Shown: positions 57,735-64,000 of the stretch, piece by piece
Position numbering within the stretch: the stretch's first letter is position 1
How the letters are laid out: each line of letters opens with the position of its first letter
Source: Dolomedes plantarius
Lineage: Eukaryota > Arthropoda > Arachnida > Araneae > Dolomedidae
Length of the DNA: 64,000 nucleotides
Direction: 5' to 3'
Assembly: GCA_907164885.2 (NCBI GenBank)
Contig: OU015493.1
Location: 53,541,302-53,605,301 of the forward strand
Translations under genes and position numbers: made by a program
Notes under the pieces: generated by a model
Database searches by the model: none
Told to the model about the DNA's origin: nothing
What the model saw: only the letters and a program-made list of their open reading frames with translations

Positions 57735-59173
57735 ATATAACCAACCAGCAAGTCGAAGATCTTAAATCGGTTTCAGCTTTATCAATAGTATTGACGAGTC
57801 TTGTGCCATAAATGATACACCGCAAGTTTCACTTTTTGTACGATTTATTTTATCTACAGATCCTAAAGAAGAACATTTAGGAGTATTACTACTCAAAGGT
57901 CAAACACGTGGAGATGATATAGCAAATGCTGTATTTGAGTGCATTGAAAAGCATCATAATCAACTCGATAAAATTGTCTCAATTTCAACAGACGGGGCGA
58001 AAAGTATCACCGGCGTAAGAAACGGGTTTGTTGCTTTTTTTGAAAGAAAAATCACGAGATACTTACAATGAGTCCTTTACCCTTGTATCATTCATCAAGA
58101 AGCGCTTTGTGCTCAGACATTTCCAGAAGAAATTTGCAAAGTTATGGAACTGGTGATTAAGATTATCGACTCCATTATAGCTAAAGCTCTTAATCACCGC
58201 CAATTTAATCACTAATTAAAGAATTTTAGTTGAAATGGAGAGTGAGTACGCAGATCTTCTACTGCATAACAAGGTATGTTGGTTATCAAGAGGAAACGTT
58301 TTGAAACGTTTCGCTTCCTCAAAAACAGAAATTAAAGCATTTCTTCTTGAGAATGGTGTTCACTATTCAGAACTAACGACGGATCAGTGGATCCAAAAAT
58401 TTTATTTCTTGGTATACGTTACGTCTCATCTGAATCAGCTTGATTGTAAACTGCAGGGGAAAGGAAACACAATTTTTTCGAAGTTAGAAGAAGTTATTTC
58501 ATTCGGAAACAAATTATCTCTTTTGCAAAAGATTTTGATAGAGAAACTTAGATTTCACTTTCCAACCCTGTTGAAACATCGCCAAGAAATAATTCTGATA
58601 TTGACATTTGCTATTTCAAAACAACACTTTAAAATATGACAGAATCTTTTCTCAGCAGGTTTCAGGAAGTCAGAAATAGAAAAGCGACGTTAGCTTTTGC
58701 TAAAAAACCTCTTAATACTATTGTAACAGAATTAAATTTTTCTCCCTTTAATATTGACACTGACAACTTTGAAATGCAATTGCTGGATTTAAAAAATAAA
58801 GAGTTGTGGAGCTCGAAATTTGAACGCCTTTGTGCTGATATAGAAATAGTGGAGAAAAAACAAATGTGAACTTAGTTCATAGCACAAGTGGTCTGCTTTG
58901 AAAGACCTGGAGAAGGAAGATATGTTGATTTTTAACACCTGGAGTAGTATTCCTGACTCATATAATCAGATGAAAAAACTAGCGTTTGCTGTGCTTTCCT
59001 TATTTGGGTCTAGATATTCATACGAATAATCATTTTCAAGCATGAACCTTATCAAGAGTAAATTGAGAAGTCGTCTTATTGATGAGAACCTGGTATCGTG
59101 CCTAAAATTTAAAACAACTTACACACCCGACTTACCCAAACTTTGCAAGGAGATGCGAGGCCAATGTTCATAG
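57735..59173 (+). pseudogene. hAT transposase pseudogene (ZBED5/GTF2IRD2-like)
   Basis: Readable pieces, in changing frames: INSIDESCAINDTPQVSLFV and LDKIVSISTDGAKSITGVRN (about 57790-58070, the two catalytic Asp regions), CIIHQEALCAQTFPEEICKV, then 58235-58639 with VCWLSRGNVLKRFASSKTEI and FLVYVTSHLNQLDCKLQGKG, then 58636-58869, and the C-terminal dimerisation region FAVLSLFGSRYSYE-stop-SFSSMNLIKSKLRSRLIDEN ending QCS and a TAG stop at 59171-59173. Several frameshifts and at least two in-frame stops make it non-functional. The N-terminal BED-type zinc finger was not found. Confidence 0.9.
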
Positions 59174-59334
59174 TAGTGTTTGTCTGTCATTGTCATGATT
59201 TAATTTTATGGATACCGTACAATTTAATTTTATCAATAAATAATATGTATATAAAGTATGATATCAATTGTTATTCAACACACCTATAGTGTAACTAAGA
59301 CTTAAAACTTTAAGCCAAGTTTATTAAGTTAATA

Positions 59335-59560
59335 TTAGGGAGCGCTGTGGAGTGAAATAAGTTAATGTGTCGAGGATTGAGAAAGGTATGTTGAGATGGT
59401 TTGGACATATAGAGAGGATGAGCGAAAGGAGATAGACGAAATAGTATACAAGTGTGGACGGGACAAAAGGAAGAGTTCGACCTCAGCATACGTACCTCAA
59501 TCAGATTGAGGACTTTTTTAGCAAATGCCAGCTTAGGAGTATTAAGTTGGCCTTTGCCTA
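59335..59560 (+). mobile_element. 5'-truncated LINE fragment nested in the hAT, 12-bp target duplication
   Basis: ATTAAGTTAATA repeats at 59323-59334 and 59561-59572. The insert encodes a reverse-transcriptase C-terminal-like segment at 59376-59561: MLRWFGHIERMSERR, then after a stop TSVDGTKGRVRPQHTYLNQI and KCQLRSIKLAFA. Two in-frame stops show it is dead. Confidence 0.85.
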
Positions 59561-59770
59561 ATTAAGTTAATAACAATGCACCTGCCTATATAGTTTAAAA
59601 AATTTGGCTCTCAAAAGAAATTTCAATCGTTGTACTGTTGATATTTGGCTCTGGTGACTAAATAGTTTGCCGACCACTGGCCTAATGGGATAGTGGTGAA
59701 GGGTTATTTCTTGCAAGGAGAGTCTCCTTCCAAGCAAAACTTATAAAGCAGTATTGTCTTTATATATATA

Positions 59771-60800
59771 CTAGATAGTACCTGTCAAAACTTGACGGTA
59801 AATAATTGAACAGTTGCAATAAAAAAAGGTTCATAACCTTGTGAAAATATTAGAAATTTTTACAGAATATTGGCTGTTTTTCAATCCGATGTTATAATTA
59901 AAAGTGTTGTAATAATCCGAGTTTATAATTAAAAAAAGTCTTTCTTCTTGGAAAAAAAGCAAGCTTACCGATGATTTTTCAATCCGACTTGCACAATCTA
60001 ACTAATATGCTATGTATACAATCTAACTAATATGCTATAAATATGCTATGTATAAATATATTAAGCAAAAATAAAATATATAAACTAAAGAAAATCAGAT
60101 TAAAAAATCATACAAATTACTCACATGCAAAAAACTTTTGCAGTCTATTTCAATAAATAAGAATAAATTCAAATTTAACAATCTAATTCAATCTATTTCA
60201 ATTTAATATATATATTATATATTCATGTATTACGCTATATACATGTATAAATATGCTATGTATAAATATATTAAGCAAAAATAAAATACATAAACTAAAG
60301 AAAATCAGATAAAAAAACATACAAATTACTCACGTGCAAAAATACAATAATAAACAGAAATTGAAAACACTATCATCGTAATAGAATGCTTTACGAAAAA
60401 TCGGTATGAACAAAAGAATAATTTTAAGCAAATAAATATTCAATTAAACACAATTAAAATATTAAATTCAGTAACTTAGCTTGAAATTTATATCCAAAAT
60501 ATAATCATTCAGACATTGCGAAAAAAAAAATAAAATAAATAGCTGGCCGATATGTTACGTCCCACCATTTAAATAAGAAATCGAATAGAATACGAACCGT
60601 TATAAAAGTACTATTAAAAGAAAATATTAAACAGAAATTAAAACACTATCATCGAATGGAATGCTTTACGAAAAATCACATGTGAGCGCATGAAAGCCAC
60701 GTGTGTTGACAATTTAGAAATATTCATTTCTACTGTACACAGTTTTGAACATATCATTAATATCACGTGCAAAAATACAATAATAAACAGAAATATTAAC
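59771..60800. repeat. repeat block with duplicated AT-rich modules, possible Helitron end
   Basis: It begins after a host A with CTAG and a small hairpin GTCAA-AAC-TTGAC (59784-59796), the layout of a - strand Helitron 3' end. Internal direct repeats are 60041-60132 with 60251-60342 (period 210), 60353-60401 with 60630-60678 (ACACTATCATCG, GAATGCTTTACGAAAAATC), and GTGCAAAAATACAATAATAA at about 60334 and 60766. Confidence 0.6.
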
Positions 60801-60802
60801 GA

Positions 60803-61469
60803 TATTACTCGGTGGTATTATACATTTAATCTATTACTATAAATTAATTCCCCGAATAGTTGCCGTGTTCTGTGTATGTATCTGTCATATAACGCTTCCG
60901 GAGCGACCGCTTCATAAATATATCAGACTATGGCATCCATTTTGTTTTATGAGTTAGGCTTAACAAGTTAAAAGTAAAGTCCAAAATGATTATTTGCTAT
61001 CTAAACCCAAATAATTTTAATTAAAACAACGTAATATCGACACAAATTAACTTTATTTCGATTTTTGGACGGCTGTAATACAAGTATTCATTTTATATAC
61101 TCAGAACTTGAAAATGTAAACACGAGTGAGTCATTCATTCACTATGATTCATTCATCGTTGTAAATTTAAGAAAATTGAATCGGAGAATCTTCTTCACAA
61201 TAAAACAGTGTTTCATTATATTATTATTTTAATATAGATATTTATATATTAACCATATAATATATATATTTTAACCAGATATTACAATAATGTCAAATTT
61301 AGTATTTTCGGAAAGTTGCAAACTCGATGCATGGTTAATATAGGCTGATATATTTATGTAGCGGTCGCTCCGGAAGCGTTGATTGTCAGATCGTTACACA
61401 GAACACGGTAACTATTAGATTAATTAATTTATAATAATAGATTAAATATATAATACCACCGAGTAATTA
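60803..61469. mobile_element. foldback element with about 125-bp inverted arms
   Basis: The left arm is 60803-60927 and the right arm about 61345-61469. Matching blocks include TTACTCGGTGGTATTATA, CCGTGTTCTGTGTA and AACGCTTCCGGAGCGACCGC; the last itself contains the palindrome TCCGGA. The 420-bp centre is AT-rich and non-coding. Confidence 0.85.
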
Positions 61470-61578
61470 AGCCAAGTATTCAATTACAATTAAAATTCTA
61501 GAAATAGTTGGATATAACTTAACCTAGACTTATTATATATTCTGCTATATATATGTATAAATAGGCTATGTATAAATA

Positions 61579-61651
61579 CACTGCTGGCCACTGTAAATGC
61601 AACACCCTGAAGGAAACATGCTGTGATAATGTGGCCACAGCACCTCGTAAA
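61579..61651. mobile_element. mariner-like transposon end, cut by the LTR element
   Basis: TA is followed by CACTGCTGGCCACTGTAAAT and GCAACACCCTGAAGGA, resembling a mariner-type terminus. It is lost at the start of the LTR at about 61652. Confidence 0.4.
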
Positions 61652-62426
61652 AGTATTGTCACGATTTAGTGACACAAGACACCAGAAATTCTAGATTAAA
61701 TTACGTCCTTTATTGGACTATTAAACTATGTACACTGTTATTTACAAGTAGTAGATGGGCACCTTACACGTGCAAACCAAACTCGATAGGCTCATAGCTA
61801 AGTCACAGCTCCCGAGCCTCCAGTCAAATCTCGAAAAGTCGTCTCCGGTTCCTGGTCTCTCTCTCTGTCCAGGCGAGTCGGCGATCCCCTCTTTATAAAA
61901 GCCTCGCGCTCCTCGTGACAATCCGCTAGCCCGCTGTCGTCATCTCGCTCCTGACCGCTCCTTCAGCTTTTTTTCCCCCCCGGCTGAAACGACATCCCAG
62001 AGTCGGTTCTTTTTGTCGGCCGCGGGTCTTCTTTCAACTGGACATCTACCATGCCTCTTGATGGACGGTCTCGTTAATGATGTTTTTCCAAGTTACCTTA
62101 CCGTAATTGGAGCTGAAAGGCTGCATCGGCCCCTCATCGGGTCTTTGTTAGCCTGAAAATTGTACAATTCTCTGGAACAGAAAACATTACTAACAGGTCT
62201 TTCTATGGAGATCATCTGCCGCCAAGACAGCTGAACTTTATGTCACCCTCAGCCAGTTTGCCTTTTCAATATTGTTCTCCGAACAACACATGAGGAATGG
62301 AGGCAATTACGTCTCCCGCACGCGGAATGTGTAGACTACATCACACACACCGCTTAACCTTTCTGCCCATTTCACAGAATAGTAAGGAAGGAGTGGAGGC
62401 ATGTGTCAACAAAGGTTGCCGATACT
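61652..62426 (-). repeat. LTR of a Ty3/gypsy-type element (3' LTR)
   Basis: The proposed LTR runs on the - strand from AGTATCGGCAACC (62426 leftward) to GTGACAATACT (61652), with AGTAT/ATACT ends. A polypurine tract (complement of CTCCTCCCCCC, 62431-62441) precedes it. Inside, on the - strand, TATA (complement of TTTATAAAA, 61892-61900) lies about 180 nt before AATAAA (complement of 61709-61714), as in U3-R. The region is markedly GC-richer than its surroundings. Exact ends need the partner LTR, which is outside the window. Confidence 0.75.
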
Positions 62427-63126
62427 ATAACTCCTCCCCCCTAAAAGTCTTTTTAAACATTAAAAAGGCTAAAGGCAAGTTCAGTCGGTCCATTTAGAAA
62501 AGCCCACAAGAAACCATTCCCAAGAGGTCATTACCCTTTGGCTTTCTTCAGTCCTAACTCAAAAGAGTCACAACCGCCTTTTAGACTTCACTAAAAACCC
62601 TAACTGCCCTCAGTCTGAGACGCAATAATACAACACCTTTACACATAATAAATTCATACATGGTTAAAAACAACACACATAAAGCACTATCAATTTAAAA
62701 CATTTTCACATTAAATTATTACATCCCATTAAATTAACACATCATCACATTAAATTAACATTTTCACATTAGTTATCTTAAAGCATTTTCCAATCTTAAC
62801 CTAAATAACTATCATTTCTAAGATTTCTGCCCCAATTCATTAATCGGACGTATTTGAACTACGGTGTAACACATAATGAAATAAACATTACTCAATAGAT
62901 AGATCCTGTCATCTCTAAATACAGGACTCTATATTACATGAGATTAAAACACAGATATCACACTTATATAGAATCATATAGTTACTTAATATCTTAATTA
63001 CCTGACAACTCATATATCTTATGGCACCGCATTTAGGCGGGCGTTAAATTGAGAACAGTTTTAATTCTAAACATTTATACATTTTCTTGTAAGTATTTAC
63101 AACCAACTTGTGACAATTAACTTTTG
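62427..63126 (-). other. spacer between pol and 3' LTR, no integrase
   Basis: About 690 bp of AT-rich sequence with short diverged ACATTAAATTA repeats at 62690-62775. I find no frame resembling an integrase zinc-binding or DDE core in it on the - strand. Confidence 0.7.
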
Positions 63127-64000
63127 TCACTCTGTCCTGCTGAGCCCGTCTGCGTTTCCATGCAATTTACCTGGCTTATGCTCTACCTCAAAATTATATT
63201 GTTGGAGGCATAGTGCCCAACGGGTTAGCCTAGAGTTCGTTCCCACCATTTGTTTTAAGAACACCAGGGGATTGTGGTCAGTTTGGATTATAAATTTCTG
63301 TCCATCAAGGTAGTGATTTAATTTCTTTAATCCGTACACTATAGCTGCTAATTCGCGTTCTATCGTGCTGTAATTTTGTTCGGCCCTTGAGAATTTTTTA
63401 CTTAAATATACAATTGGATGCTCTTCCCCGTCAATGAACTGAGATAAAACTATACCCGCGCCGTATAAACTCGCGTCCGTCTGCGCCACAAAATTTTTGG
63501 AAAAGTCTGGTGCGTACAACACCGGACTTGTCATGAGGTTTGATTTTAAGATTTCAAACGCCATGTTGCACTCGTCGGACCAGGCTATCTTTTCTTTCTT
63601 TATCTTACCTTTTAAGGCATTGGTTAACGGAACTGCTAAAACGGCATAATTTTTTACATATCGAGAATAGTATCCCGTTAACCCCAGAAATGCCCTGAGC
63701 TGGGTTTTAGTTTTCGGTACCGGGAAGTCTTTTATAGCCTCGATTTTCACATCACTGGGCGACCGTTTCCCCGACCCCACTTCATGCCCCAGAAAGCGCA
63801 CGTGGTCCTGTGCAAACCTGCATTTTGATGGTTTTACCCTTAAGTTGGCCTCCGCCAGTCTTTTTAAAACCGTGTCCACATCTCTCAGGTGGCGGTTCCA
63901 GGTTGATGAGAAAATTGCTATATCATCAATGTAGGGCAAAGCGAAGTGCTCCAATCCTCCCAAAACATTCGCAATCAATTTGCAAAAATAGAAAGGAGCA
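63127..64000 (-). CDS. Ty3/gypsy-type pol: reverse transcriptase (partial) and RNase H
   Basis: The frame is open from the window edge to a stop at 63127-63129. It has LPYIDDIAIFSSTWNRHL (the YxDD catalytic pair of reverse transcriptase), then CRFAQDHVRFLGHEVGSGKR and RAFLGLTGYYSRYVKNYAVL (thumb/connection). RNase H follows with all four acidic positions: FVAQTDASLYGAG, STIERELAAIVYGL, FIIQTDHNPLVFL and HGNADGLSR. Its coding sequence is uninterrupted, suggesting a young copy. Translation stops right after RNase H, where related elements continue into integrase. It is an endogenous retrotransposon, not a host gene. Confidence 0.93.
   Translation of the reverse strand, partial: APFYFCKLIANVLGGLEHFALPYIDDIAIFSSTWNRHLRDVDTVLKRLAEANLRVKPSKCRFAQDHVRFLGHEVGSGKRSPSDVKIEAIKDFPVPKTKTQLRAFLGLTGYYSRYVKNYAVLAVPLTNALKGKIKKEKIAWSDECNMAFEILKSNLMTSPVLYAPDFSKNFVAQTDASLYGAGIVLSQFIDGEEHPIVYLSKKFSRAEQNYSTIERELAAIVYGLKKLNHYLDGQKFIIQTDHNPLVFLKQMVGTNSRLTRWALCLQQYNFEVEHKPGKLHGNADGLSRTE

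Larger units (their letters stand above)
57398..59679 (+). mobile_element. full-length but decayed hAT transposon with perfect 8-bp duplication
   Basis: GCCTAATG repeats at 57390-57397 and 59680-59687. The ends CAGTGGTCGGCAAAC and GTTTGCCGACCACTG are perfect inverted repeats, with GGCTC-rich subterminal motifs at both sides. It is 2282 bp with a broken transposase inside and a LINE fragment inserted at 59335-59560. Confidence 0.95.

Noticed and set aside
1..64000. CRISPR array, operon, toxin-antitoxin or other prokaryotic defence system
   Set aside because: Spliced exons, polyadenylation signals, SINE/LINE/hAT/Helitron content and lack of long bacterial frames show nuclear animal DNA.

Overview
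The window is animal nuclear DNA. It is AT-rich, with large introns, GT-AG splice sites and dense decayed transposons of many superfamilies. It holds one recognisable host gene: the 3' two thirds or so of a histone H3K4 methyltransferase of the KMT2C/KMT2D (MLL3/MLL4, fly trithorax-related, trr) type, on the + strand. The repeats (RNase H-bearing LINE, tRNA-derived SINEs, hAT, Helitron, piggyBac, Tc1/mariner) point to an arthropod. My guess is a spider or another arachnid, but the species cannot be fixed from the sequence.

Layout. Positions 166-45792 carry 26 exons that splice into a single open frame of 4005 nt (1334 codons plus stop). The 5' end of the gene lies left of the window. Exon order follows the KMT2C/D C-terminus: an LXXLL-bearing acidic/lysine-rich region, the conserved 'SPDT' block, a cysteine-bearing module, an extended PHD finger, FYRN, FYRC, a WDR5-binding (Win) motif, SET and post-SET. 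From 45793 to about 51265 lies a long 3' flank, probably 3' UTR, with several AATAAA signals and a 495-bp tandem duplication. I see no second host gene from 51266 to the right edge. That stretch is a transposon graveyard: nested hATs, Tigger-like MITEs, a decayed hAT transposase split by a LINE fragment, a foldback element, and at the right edge part of a Ty3/gypsy retrotransposon with one LTR on the - strand.

The introns are full of mobile DNA. They hold a 2-kb piggyBac relic with TTAA target sites whose end lies 68 bp before exon 4. At least five further TTAA-flanked elements look like piggyBac-type MITEs. There are three Helitron-like elements, one with a Pif1-type helicase remnant and strikingly perfect hairpins. 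Several hAT elements have readable 8-bp target duplications, some nested. There are also a PIF/Harbinger-like MITE with TAA duplications, a LINE RNase H/C-terminal fragment, and a long inverted repeat in intron 5. All of these insertions except those downstream of the stop lie inside a transcribed chromatin-regulator gene, and every exon stays intact.

No CRISPR array, operon, rRNA or convincing tRNA gene was seen. I found no clear new biological system. The most unusual items are the hairpin-rich Helitron, the density of TTAA-type elements, the large transcribed inverted repeat, and a Ty3/gypsy element whose integrase is missing.
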